Assembly: GCA_002686705.1 (NCBI GenBank)
Contig: NYYH01000042.1
Coordinates: 1 to 15,658, forward strand
Source: Bacteroidota bacterium
Lineage (GTDB): Bacteria > Bacteroidota > Bacteroidia > Bacteroidales > F082
Direction of reading: 5' to 3'
Length of the DNA: 15,658 bases
Position 1 is the stretch's first letter. Each line of letters opens with the position of its first letter. The notes under the pieces were generated by a model. The model ran no database searches. It had not been told where the DNA came from and was given only the letters and a program-made list of their open reading frames with translations. The translations under genes were made by a program, and so were the position numbers. Of the stretch, positions 7,507 to 15,614 are shown piece by piece.

Positions 7507-7796
7507 TAGAGATTGCTTAGCAGTATACCATCGGTCACCGCTGACTCTCTCGCCATACTAATCATCTTCTCGGTATCGGGATGCCGGTATCTTTTGTTGC
7601 TAAAGGTGAAATCCTGGGGTAGACCCGAGATGGCGATGATATCTGCCTCGCCATCATATTTCTCAATCAGCCGTTGGTACTCCTCCAGATCGTAATCGGT
7701 GCCGTAGTGTTCGATCTCCATCTCTACATCATTGAAACTGATAGTGCGGTTAAAGTTTTTGTTGGAGTCTCCGGTGGAGATGTTTATGATTTTCAT
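7401..7796 (-). pseudogene. AAR-like reductase, N-terminal part (true start)
   Basis: The first about 109 residues of the AAR-like gene, MKIINISTGD to AIRRALQKHP; the last about 20 residues of the frame are antisense to MarC and not genuine. It contains DGEADIIAISGLPQDF and RYRHPDTEKM, a pattern I do not assign to a named domain. It is the same strand, same composition and correct order to continue into RGVKSVINAMPEL at 5957, about 1.5 kb away. The reconstructed protein would be about 550 residues, against about 340 for cyanobacterial AAR, so it has an N-terminal extension of roughly 180 residues. A short inverted repeat (TTTCGAT 7797-7803, ATCGAAA 7828-7834) abuts the start codon and may be regulatory. 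Linking the two halves is inference from order and composition. Confidence 0.6.
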
Positions 7797-7988
7797 TTTC
7801 GATCGAGAATTAAATAAACGTAACGAAATCGAAACTTCAGAAATTGTAAGAGTGCAATAGAAAAGTTGAGATCTTATCTATATTCTAACAATCATTTTAT
7901 ACCAAATAAGTTTCTGTTTTTTGATTTTCAATACCTAACAATCCCATTATAATAAACAGTGTGGTAAGTATTTAAGTCATGAGTAACA

Positions 7989-9044
7989 TTATTCGACCTT
8001 AATAAACTTACGATGGTAAACAGCATTATTGGTTTTAACCAAAACGATATAAGTACCAGCGTCAAGATTATCTACTTCTAATGAGATTTTATTAGTTTTA
8101 TTCTTTGAGTCATCAAACTTCATAACAGTTTTTCCAGAAATATCCATAATTAGAATCTCTCTGATCTCAATATTATCATCCATTTTCATGTTCAAAATAT
8201 CTGCTACAGGAATAGGATATACTTGTAATTTCTCCTGGGTGACATTATCATCAATACCGACAGGCCCTCTAACTATTTGTATATCTAACAGGTAAGTTCC
8301 TGTTTCTCCTAAGAAATATGGGGAAACAAGAAATTTAACAACCCCTCCATTATAGACTTTTATATCTCCATACATGACATCATCATAGGCTGAGGACCAG
8401 TAAGCACCTGGTTTATATGACCATAGCACATCGTTGGTGTAAGATTGTCCGTTACCACTATTGTATGAATCATGCACTCGTACAGTTAAAGTATAATCAT
8501 AACCTGTAGGCAGATTAATGCTGTAAAAATCATAATCGCTTCCGTTATGGGAATTTGATCCGGTGGTATATACAGATGCATTATTTCCTGAAAAGTTTAC
8601 CGCCAGAGCCTCAGCACTATTTTCATCATCATTAGGTTCATAAATATCTGCCGACTCACCCGAAGTTTGAACAATAACTTGAATGGGGTTAGAATATGAT
8701 GATGAGCCTGAAAGACTCCAGTTTCCACCATCGGGTTTGTGTTGCATTGCAAGCAGGTAACTTCCCGGTTCAACACTAACCCCACTAGTGCTAAAGGTTA
8801 CATCTTCATAGTAATATCCTGATTGAAGAGCTGCTCCACCTTTTTGTTCAATTGTTTCAACAAAATAACCCTCCAAATCATATAGTGAGATATCAAATGT
8901 TCCATAGAATGTAGATCCTCCATGATTTACAATATCAACTACAACATCAAATGCTTGAGAAATTGTAATTGTTGTTCCAACGCTAACATTGAATGAGGAG
9001 TATAGTTCAATATCACTTTCATTAGCAACTGTAAAAGGTATCAT
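7989..9044 (-). pseudogene. C10 protease C-terminal half: Ig-like, PPC and T9SS domains
   Basis: The C-terminal half of the C10 protease gene, cut off by a TAA at 9048-9050 in the same frame; the apparent ATG at 9044 is probably an internal Met. Order: Ig-like/CARDB-type repeat (about 10-125), a pre-peptidase C-terminal (PPC)-like domain (about 134-258; starts IYEPNDDENSAEAL), and a T9SS type A sorting domain (about 273-351; VYPIPVADILNMK with Pro for the usual Asn, ending ...RKFIKVE). The domains suggest attachment or substrate binding and export through T9SS. The stop-split gene spans 7989-10547, 852 residues if the stop is read through. On its own this half lacks a signal peptide and would not be exported. 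Confidence 0.8.
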
Positions 9045-9047
9045 ATT

Positions 9048-10547
9048 TTAATAACTACCATCACCTACCTGAACCCATTCTTCTCCGGATGGTCTGTAAT
9101 AGATGCCAATATAATATGATCCTGGAAGGATTGTAGACATTCCACTTGTTGAAAAAGTATAAGTATTATAATAACCACTAGAAAGCGACCCACTAACAAT
9201 TTCAACATTATCGATAGCATTCATATTGTTATCGAAAACATATGCTGCAAAATCTCCGGTAAAATTGCTATTACCAGTATTAGCAATCTTAGTTTGTACG
9301 CTAAATGCCTGTAAAAAGCTTATGGGATTAGGCGAGGCAACAACATTATCGTAAAGAGCCAGTTCATATGTAGAGGTAGTAGTTTCGGGTACCATTTCAA
9401 AAATAGCCTGATGGCCCGAATTATATCCACCAGTACCTCCGCCGGTACCTGTTCCACCCGGATCGAGTGCATCGATGTGAAAGTACCCATCGTAATAACC
9501 TCCCCAACCCCAGTTAAAATGAAAATAGTCGCCAGCATCATAGCCATCACACACAAACGCATGTCCTCCACCCGATCCAAAACCAGCATAAACAATTGGT
9601 CTGCCAGCATCCAAGTCAGCTCTAACCATATCAGTCCACTGACTTGTAGAATAATTTTCTCTTTTTTCACCATGAAGTGAACTGCTATAACCAAAATAGT
9701 TTTTGAACGCACTTTCAGAACAAACTGGGGAGTCATCTTCAATTACCCAAGCACCACTAACGTCAGGACTGTAATTCATATCAACACTTACACCGCAATG
9801 ATACATTAATGTAGCAATAGCATTATTAGAGCTGTTAATAGAATTTGGCATTGATGACCATTGATATGTTGTACTTCCGAAATTGGCTGAAAGTGTACCA
9901 TAAGTCTGATGATTATAAGAATGCATTCCAGACCCTTGTGCCGGGTGATTCCAAAATTTCATTACCTGTGCCATAGCTGTAGCCACACATCCTGTAACAG
10001 ATCCTCCCGGGCATTGATCGTTATAATAAGGACTTTGGTTCCATGTTGTTGAACATAAAGGACCAGCAGTTGTGTTATCTACAGATTGGTTAATAATTAT
10101 ACCATTAATTAACTCTTTCCACATCTCTTCAACATAGGTTTCTGGTTCAAGATCATTTTCTATGGCGTAGTTTATTTGATTTTTGTAACCTTCAATCCAT
10201 TTCTTAAAACTATACGGCAGATCACTTATATCAAAGTGACCTGAATTTGTGTAACCAAGTATTGGGATTGCCACATCATCTCCCGAAACTATTATTATGC
10301 CATTATCATCACCTATGTCATAAATATATAATAATGGTGTAGGTTCTAATATATCAGGATTGAAGGCTGAACTAATAGTCGTATTGTAGGTGTGTACAAG
10401 GTTTAGTTTTACATTTCCTATGTAATCCTGCATCTTTAGTAGGTGATTTACTGCAACCTTCTGTGCTGTCTCATTATCAACCTTATCTGCAAAAGAAAAG
10501 TTGAAAATTGCTGTAATAAGTAGTAAAGTAGTAAAGACTTTTTTCAT
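9048..10547 (-). CDS. C10 (streptopain-like) cysteine protease, truncated by an in-frame stop
   Basis: A secreted papain-like protease of the C10 family (SpeB, interpain). Order: signal peptide (1-20, FSFA-D), a propeptide of the Spi/inhibitor type (about 21-155, containing NETAQKVAVNHLL and GIIIVSGDD), then the catalytic domain. Cys187 in TGCVATAMAQVMKFW and His329 in GGGHAFVCDGY are the catalytic pair, and Trp346 in FNWGWGG is the conserved Trp. A first Ig-like repeat covers about 394-499. The frame ends at VGDGSY-TAA, where the homologous repeat in the next part has SSSYSN; the Ser position is the stop. The first part keeps signal, propeptide and active site but has no T9SS sorting domain, so it would be retained in the periplasm. 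Divergent from mrdA across a 223-bp gap. Confidence 0.88.
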   Translation of the reverse strand: MKKVFTTLLLITAIFNFSFADKVDNETAQKVAVNHLLKMQDYIGNVKLNLVHTYNTTISSAFNPDILEPTPLLYIYDIGDDNGIIIVSGDDVAIPILGYTNSGHFDISDLPYSFKKWIEGYKNQINYAIENDLEPETYVEEMWKELINGIIINQSVDNTTAGPLCSTTWNQSPYYNDQCPGGSVTGCVATAMAQVMKFWNHPAQGSGMHSYNHQTYGTLSANFGSTTYQWSSMPNSINSSNNAIATLMYHCGVSVDMNYSPDVSGAWVIEDDSPVCSESAFKNYFGYSSSLHGEKRENYSTSQWTDMVRADLDAGRPIVYAGFGSGGGHAFVCDGYDAGDYFHFNWGWGGYYDGYFHIDALDPGGTGTGGGTGGYNSGHQAIFEMVPETTTSTYELALYDNVVASPNPISFLQAFSVQTKIANTGNSNFTGDFAAYVFDNNMNAIDNVEIVSGSLSSGYYNTYTFSTSGMSTILPGSYYIGIYYRPSGEEWVQVGDGSY

Positions 10548-10578
10548 GTTTCCGAGTTTTATTAGTAATGATTTAAGG

Positions 10579-10610
10579 TAAAATTAATACATTGGGTAAG
10601 AAAAAGCAAA
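10579..10610 (-). promoter_or_regulatory. possible promoter of the C10 protease gene
   Basis: On the minus strand, TTTG (10610-10607), a 20-base spacer and TAATTTTA (10586-10579) fit the Bacteroidota -33 TTG and -7 TAnnTTTG arrangement with one mismatch. The -7 element lies about 30 bases before the start codon. Confidence 0.33.
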
Positions 10611-10672
10611 TTGAATGAATATTTGTGCTTGTCTCTCGAATATTTGAAGTGCTCATTTTAACATATTTTCAT

Positions 10673-10680
10673 TAAGTTTG
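10673..10680 (+). promoter_or_regulatory. possible -7 element for mrdA-rodA (TAAGTTTG)
   Basis: TAAGTTTG fits TAnnTTTG exactly, 90 bases before the mrdA ATG. The nearest upstream TTTG (10643-10646) is 26 bases away, longer than usual, so this remains a weak call. Confidence 0.25.
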
Positions 10681-10770
10681 TAAGCACTTTATGGTGATAA
10701 CAGGCTAATGGATTTTACCGTTTTGCCAATTGCCTGCAGTGTACTGGATAAAGGATTCTAAGACGGTTGT

Positions 10771-12594
10771 ATGTATTCAAAAGACTATTCTTCCCGTAAA
10801 AATATAATAATTGGGATTTTCATCTTGGTTGCTTTGTTGTTTATCATCCGCTTTTTTTATCTACAAGTAATTGATAACAGTTACAAACTCAGTGCTGATA
10901 ATATTGTGTTACGCAATGTACGCGAATATCCACCAAGGGGACTCGTTTATGACAGAAATGGCAAACTTCTTGTTTTTAATGAAGCGGCTTACGATTTGAT
11001 GATTATTCCAAATCAGATGAAGAATATTGACACCTCTTTATTTTGTGAACTCATCGATATTGATAAAATAACTTTTGAAAAAAAGATTAATAATGCAAAA
11101 CAATATTCATATTACAAGCCTTCAACATTTCTGAAACAGATCTCAAAAAAAGACATTGGTAAGATTCAAGAAAAATTATACGCATTCAAAGGTTTTTATA
11201 TTCAAACGCGTACTCTAAGACAATATCCTCTTCCCATTGCCGGGCATATGTTAGGAAGTATTGGTGAAGTTAACAAAAATGAAATCAACAAGGATAATTT
11301 TTATCGACCTGGTGATTACATAGGCAAGTCAGGTATAGAAAGATATTATGAAAAATATTTACGTGGAAAAAGTGGAATGAGTATTGTTGAAGTTGATGTT
11401 CATAACAGGGTAAAAGGAAAATATAGTAATGGGAATTTTGACACTCTTGCGGTTGCAGGTAAAGATATTTATCTTGGTATTGATGCACATCTTCAGCAGT
11501 TTGGAGAACAGCTCATGCAAAACAAAAAGGGCAGTATTGTTGCTATTGATCCTCAAACCGGTGAAATATTATCATTAATCAGTAGCCCAGGATATAACCC
11601 TAATCTACTAGTAGGTAGAGAAAGATCACCTAATTATGCCAAACTGCTTAGTGATACTTTAGTGCCATTAATGAACAGGGCTACAATGGGAACTTATCCA
11701 CCAGGATCAACTTTCAAAATGGTTAATGCACTTATTGGATTACAAGAGAAAACTGCCTACAATGAGTCTAAATACAGCTGTCAGGGTTTGTTATCAACTC
11801 CAATAAAATGCACTCATGACCATAAATCACCCTTAAATTTAATGGAGGCTATTGAACAATCTTGTAATCCGTATTTTTGGAATACTTTTAAGAGCATCTT
11901 AGAAAATCCAAAATACACTAACTCACAAGAAGGTTATGAACAATGGTATAATAACGTTGTAAGCTTTGGGTTTGGAAGAAAATTCAATACCGATATTCCT
12001 TTCGAGGTAAGTGGCAACATTCCTGACAATGAATATTTTGATCGTTTATATAGAGGACATTGGAATGCCCTTACAGTAAGATCTCTTAGTATTGGACAAG
12101 GCGAAATACTTGTAACACCTATTCAATTAGCCAATATGGCTGTAATTATTGCAAATAAGGGCTACTATTATCCACCACATTTATTGATAGATATGGAGGA
12201 TGAAAAACATTCAATGCAAGAGTTTAAAGTAAAGCAAACATCAACAATTGATCCTGACAATTTTAATCTTGTTCGTGATGCAATGCTTAATGTGTTTGAA
12301 GCCGAACACGGGACCGCTAGGTGGTTTGTTCTGGATAGCATTCAGCAGTGCGGTAAAACAGGAACAGTTCAAAATCCACACGGTGATGATCATTCTATTT
12401 TTATTGCTTTTGCACCTATGGAGAATCCCAAAATAGCTATATCGGTAATAGTTGAAAATTCAGGTTTTGGTTCAACATGGGCAGCACCAATTGCAAGTCT
12501 TATGATTGAAAAATATTTATTAGGAGAAGTTGGCAGAACGATTTTAGAAAAAAGAATTAAGGAAGGTGATTTGATTCACAAAATTGAGAATTAA
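10771..12594 (+). CDS. mrdA: penicillin-binding protein 2, elongation transpeptidase
   Basis: PBP2, the class B transpeptidase that crosslinks new peptidoglycan during cell elongation together with RodA. A single N-terminal membrane anchor (residues about 10-33) is followed by the PBP dimerisation region (about 45-215; YPPRGLVYDRNGKLL, then GHMLGSIGEVNKNEI and GKSGIERYYEKYLRG) and the transpeptidase domain. The three active-site motifs are all present: SxxK as S313-T-F-K316 in PPGSTFKMVNAL, SxN as S364-C-N366, and KTG at 529-531 in CGKTGTVQNPHG. At 607 residues it has the usual family length. rodA starts 2 bases after its stop codon, so the two are surely one operon. The mreBCD genes that commonly precede it in Bacteroidota are absent; a divergent protease gene lies there. 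Confidence 0.95.
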   Translation: MYSKDYSSRKNIIIGIFILVALLFIIRFFYLQVIDNSYKLSADNIVLRNVREYPPRGLVYDRNGKLLVFNEAAYDLMIIPNQMKNIDTSLFCELIDIDKITFEKKINNAKQYSYYKPSTFLKQISKKDIGKIQEKLYAFKGFYIQTRTLRQYPLPIAGHMLGSIGEVNKNEINKDNFYRPGDYIGKSGIERYYEKYLRGKSGMSIVEVDVHNRVKGKYSNGNFDTLAVAGKDIYLGIDAHLQQFGEQLMQNKKGSIVAIDPQTGEILSLISSPGYNPNLLVGRERSPNYAKLLSDTLVPLMNRATMGTYPPGSTFKMVNALIGLQEKTAYNESKYSCQGLLSTPIKCTHDHKSPLNLMEAIEQSCNPYFWNTFKSILENPKYTNSQEGYEQWYNNVVSFGFGRKFNTDIPFEVSGNIPDNEYFDRLYRGHWNALTVRSLSIGQGEILVTPIQLANMAVIIANKGYYYPPHLLIDMEDEKHSMQEFKVKQTSTIDPDNFNLVRDAMLNVFEAEHGTARWFVLDSIQQCGKTGTVQNPHGDDHSIFIAFAPMENPKIAISVIVENSGFGSTWAAPIASLMIEKYLLGEVGRTILEKRIKEGDLIHKIEN

Positions 12595-12596
12595 GA

Positions 12597-13862
12597 TTGA
12601 GTGTGAGTAAGAGGGAAAAAATATCAGGTAGTATTGACTGGGTAACAGTAACAATATACATTATTTTGGTTACACTGGGATGGTTTAGTGTTTTCACAGC
12701 TTCTGCAGGTGAAGATGTTACAACCCTATTCGACTTGAGCACACGATATGGAAAACAAATTTTGTGGATTGGTCTTGCAGTGGTTTTAGCATTAGTTATA
12801 TTGGTTATTGATGCTAAATTTTTCAGCACTTTTTCCTTTGTTTTTTATTTTGGAATGTTGATTTTGCTTATTGGCGTACTATTCTTTGGAAGTGTGGTTG
12901 CAGGGTCTAAGTCATGGTTTAAAATTGGTGAGTTTGCAATCCAACCTGCCGAATTTGCAAAATTTGCAACGGCACTTGCAATGGCAAAATACCTGAGTAT
13001 TCTTAATATTGATATGGGTAGGTTAAAAACAAAGTTGTTGTCTCTTTCTATTTTGGCTATACCTGCATTACTTATTCTACTTCAAAACGATACGGGATCG
13101 GCAATAGTGTATTTTTCTTTTGTGATCGTATTATTCAGAGAAGGTTTTTCAGGATTACTATTAATTGTCGGAATAATAATGACACTCCTTTTTCTTGTTA
13201 CCTTACTAATCAGCGAAGTATATGTTATTGCAGCTTTAGTTGTTTTTACTTTTTTGATTTTGATATTTATTCGTTCCGTTCGTAAGCACTGGAAGGCAGT
13301 AATTGGGATATTAGTCCTGTCAACAGCATTTGTATATAGTGTCAATTACTCTTTCGAGAACGTACTGGAACCTCATCAAAAAAAACGTATCAACGTACTT
13401 CTTGGACTTGAAGAAGACCTTCGAGGAGCAGGTTATAACGTTAATCAGTCAAAAATTGCCATTGGATCAGGTGGGCTGGCTGGCAAAGGTTTTCGCCAAG
13501 GTGTATTAACCCGATACAATTTTGTTCCTGAGCAAAGTACTGACTTTATTTTTTGTACTGTTGGAGAAGAATGGGGTTTTATAGGGGTAACAACGGTTAT
13601 ATTATTGTTTCTTGCTTTACTAATACGCATTATACTTCTTGCCGAAAGACAACGATCGAAATTTAGTAGAATTTACGGATATGGGGTAGCCTCAATCTTA
13701 TTTTTTCATTTTGCTATTAATATAGGTATGACTGTGGGGCTTGCCCCAGTTGTCGGAATTCCCTTACCTTTTTTTAGCTATGGGGGATCATCATTATGGG
13801 CGTTTACTGTATTACTTTTTATTTTTATAAAACAAGATGCGAATAGACTGAACGTTCTGTAA
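12597..13862 (+). CDS. rodA: RodA, SEDS-family peptidoglycan glycosyltransferase
   Basis: A SEDS-family polytopic protein that polymerises lipid II into glycan strands and works with PBP2. About ten hydrophobic segments. Family motifs: GSKSWFKIGEFAIQPAEFAK (about 103-122), LLQNDTGSAIV with Asp165, the long extracytoplasmic loop with IAIGSGGLAGKGFRQGVLTR (about 287-306) then FVPEQSTDFIF, and GIPLPFFSYGGSS (387-399). At 421 residues it is of normal length. The start is uncertain: TTG at 12597 leaves a 2-base gap to mrdA; GTG at 12603 would shorten the product by two residues and is about equally likely. There is no clear ribosome site, as is usual in Bacteroidota; coupling to mrdA translation is likely. 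Confidence 0.94.
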   Translation: MSVSKREKISGSIDWVTVTIYIILVTLGWFSVFTASAGEDVTTLFDLSTRYGKQILWIGLAVVLALVILVIDAKFFSTFSFVFYFGMLILLIGVLFFGSVVAGSKSWFKIGEFAIQPAEFAKFATALAMAKYLSILNIDMGRLKTKLLSLSILAIPALLILLQNDTGSAIVYFSFVIVLFREGFSGLLLIVGIIMTLLFLVTLLISEVYVIAALVVFTFLILIFIRSVRKHWKAVIGILVLSTAFVYSVNYSFENVLEPHQKKRINVLLGLEEDLRGAGYNVNQSKIAIGSGGLAGKGFRQGVLTRYNFVPEQSTDFIFCTVGEEWGFIGVTTVILLFLALLIRIILLAERQRSKFSRIYGYGVASILFFHFAINIGMTVGLAPVVGIPLPFFSYGGSSLWAFTVLLFIFIKQDANRLNVL

Positions 13863-13879
13863 CAGGTTTAAACAGAACG
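13853..13879 (+). terminator. stem-loop overlapping the rodA stop codon
   Basis: CGTTCTGT (13853-13860) pairs with ACAGAACG (13872-13879), an 8-bp stem with an 11-base loop that contains most of the rodA stop. No T run follows, so termination is uncertain; it may instead stabilise the 3' end of the operon transcript. Confidence 0.4.
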
Positions 13880-14180
13880 ATACATACTATTCCATTCCTT
13901 TTATCTCCTAATTATCATAACTTTGCTTCCTAATAATAAATTCATTTAGATAACGATTTAAACATGAAATGAGCATAAATAAATTTAAACATTATTTTCC
14001 AACCAGAATGATTAAATTTATTACGCGAATTCCTGAATGTGAAGAATTTTTTATTTTCTTCATTTTCAATTAAATAAAAAATTTAAACAGATGAAATACC
14101 CATGAGCTAAAAATAGCACACCAACCGAGAATGAATATTGTGGGTAACTTTGTGACATTGTCTCATAAAGTTAACATAAA
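13880..14180 (+). other. non-coding region before the IS110 transposase; possible left end
   Basis: Three hundred AT-rich bases with no gene. Four TTTAAAC heptamers recur (near 13867, 13958, 13982 and 14083) and one small inverted repeat, GAAGAA/TTCTTC, lies at 14041-14061. In the IS110 subgroup the left non-coding end encodes a structured guide (bridge) RNA; length and position fit that. I could not identify the element boundary or the loops that would match donor and target sites. Confidence 0.35.
14145..14173 (+). other. hairpin just upstream of the transposase start
   Basis: TAACTTTGTGA (14145-14155) pairs with TCATAAAGTTA (14163-14173), an 11-bp stem with one G-T pair and a 7-base loop (CATTGTC). 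It ends 7 bases before the ATG. It may limit translation of read-through transcripts, or be part of the element's non-coding RNA. Confidence 0.55.
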
Positions 14181-15149
14181 ATGGAAAAAGAAGAAATTTC
14201 ATTCGTACAGGTTGTAAAAGTTGGCTGCGGTATAGATGTTCATAAAGATCTTATCACGGCCACAATACGAAAAAGCAATGATAAACTGGAGACCAGGGAG
14301 TTCAATGCTTACACAAGTTCTTTGAAAAGTTTGAGAGATTGGTGCAAAAAAGAAAAAGTCACACATGTAGCAATGGAAAGTACTGGTGTTTACTGGAAGC
14401 CTGTTTTTAATGTTTTAGAAACAGATTTAGAAGTAATCCTAGTCAATGCCCGACATGTTAAGAATGTACCCGGGCATAAAACTGACAAGAAAGACAGCCG
14501 ATGGCTTAGCAAGCTATTATTAAGCGGTTTACTTAAGGGCAGTTTTATACCTCCTGTTGAGATTAGAGAACTTCGCGATTTGGTACGTTACAAGAGAAAA
14601 GTTGTAGCACAAGCTTCAAGTGAGAAGAACCGCATTATTAAAATACTTGAAGATGCTAACATAAAATTGTCTAGTGTATTAACTAATGTCAACGGTGTTG
14701 TTGGAGCTAAAATCATCAATAGTATTATTGCAGGAAAAACAGATATTGATGAACTAATGAAGTTTTATCATGGAAAGATAAAAGTTAGCAGAAAAGAATT
14801 CCGCCTTGCATTGGAAGGCAGAATAACCAAACATCACCGTTTTATGCTTCAATTACATAAAGACAGCATTGCAGACAAAGAGCGGCTTATAGAGCGTATT
14901 GAATCGGAAATCGATGAAGCTACAAAAGCCTACCAGGTTGAAGTTGATTTTTTACAAACCATCGATGGGGTAGGAAAAGCAAGTGCTATTAGCATTATTA
15001 GTGAGATTGGTGTTGATATGACAAGATTTCCTGATGAAACACATTTAAGCAGTTGGGCTGGAGTGAGTCCTGGTAACAATGAAACAGGTGGAAAAAAAAG
15101 TAGCAAGGACAGTTCACGGAAACAAATACTTGCAAAGCACGCTGGTTGA
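14181..15149 (+). pseudogene. IS110-family transposase, N-terminal part, frameshifted
   Basis: The DEDD recombinase of an IS110-type element. The RuvC-like domain shows Asp19 (GCGIDVHKDL), Glu66 (HVAMESTGVYW), Asp102 and Asp105 (GHKTDKKDSRWLS), the four acidic residues expected. A coiled-coil helical region follows (about 150-255), then the Transposase_20 domain with LQTIDGVGKASA (258-269) and SSWAGVSPGNNETGGKK (290-306). After that the frame runs into non-family sequence and stops at 15147. The normal continuation (VARTVHGNKYLQSTL) is in the next frame. A run of eight A at 15092-15099 is the likely lesion: with seven A the frames join. The ATG at 14181 is preceded by the hairpin. Confidence 0.85.
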
Positions 15150-15468
15150 ATGTGGTTGGGCGGCAACCAGAAAAAAAGACGGTTTTTTAAAACGCAAATA
15201 TGAGGGTCTAGTTACAAGACGTGGTAAAAAGAAAGCACTTGTTGCCGTGGGGCACAAAATAATTATTGCTGCATATCATGTCATAAAAAACAAAGAGCCA
15301 TATAAAGAACCAAAACTGCACAACAACACTAAGCGTAAAAAGAAACAAATCAAGAATTACTTAAATAAGTTAAAAGATCTTGGTTATGACTTTAGCGCAG
15401 AAGATAATTTAATAAAAGGTCGTTTTTTTACTGAGAAGCCTAGCATCTCGCAGATGAAATTGACTTAG
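15079..15468 (+). pseudogene. IS110-family transposase, C-terminal part after the frameshift
   Basis: Continuation of the transposase. Genuine sequence starts near 15098 with VARTVHGNKYLQSTLVECGWAATR, the conserved end of the Transposase_20 domain, followed by a Lys/Arg-rich tail (KRKYEGLVTRRGKKKALVAVGH and later KRKKKQIKNYLNKL). The first residues (MKQVEKK) are out of frame and the ATG at 15079 is not a natural start. The joined protein would have about 428 residues, at the upper end for the family. Slippage of RNA polymerase on A8 could in principle restore some full-length product; otherwise the copy is dead. Confidence 0.85.
15092..15099 (+). other. A8 homopolymer, frameshift site in the transposase
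   Basis: GGTGG-A8-GTAGC: frame one gives GGKKSSK, the family sequence needs GGKKVARTVHG, which requires seven A. An extra base, a sequencing error and a slippage-dependent expression signal are all possible. Confidence 0.65.
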
Positions 15469-15614
15469 TCAGAAGAAATCTGGCACTCAAGTTTAAGCAC
15501 CAACCGTTGTTACCATTTCTTTTTTTAAGAAGGGAGTACGCACATGAAAATTTAATCTCTTAAACTTGATTTTTTAATTAATTGAAATTAAAACATTTAA
15601 CGAATTATATACAC

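Larger units (their letters stand above)
4440..7846. repeat. near-identical 15-mers flanking the foreign block (4440-4454 and 7832-7846)
   Basis: AAACTACTGAAATTG at 4440-4454 and AAACTTCAGAAATTG at 7832-7846 agree at 13 of 15 positions, in the same orientation. They sit just outside the GC-richer block with the chemotaxis tail and the AAR-like gene. They could be remnants of a duplicated target or recombination site, or chance in AT-rich sequence. Confidence 0.3.
14119..15506. mobile_element. IS110-family insertion sequence (approximate limits)
   Basis: The transposase is flanked by a perfect 9-base direct repeat CACCAACCG (14119-14127 and 15498-15506), 1379 bases apart; allowing a 2-base gap the match extends to AGCA-CCAACCG. 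This size is normal for the family, which moves by a DEDD/Ser recombinase and leaves no terminal inverted repeat. The repeat may mark the ends or may be coincidental. If it marks them, only 62 bases lie before the gene and 38 after, which is too short for a known guide-RNA end; the element would then be larger on the left than this entry. Confidence 0.5.

Noticed and set aside
9320..9742. 140-codon frame on the minus strand, another frame within the C10 protease gene
   Set aside because: The overlapping frame contains the full catalytic domain with Cys187 and His329; this one has no family likeness.
10708..10761. 17-codon reading frame just before mrdA
   Set aside because: Too short, no ribosome site, no recognisable sequence; likely chance and not an mreD remnant.
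13863..14118. Recurring TTTAAAC heptamers as a possible CRISPR or iteron array
   Set aside because: Units are short and AT-rich, spacing is irregular, and no replication or cas gene is near.
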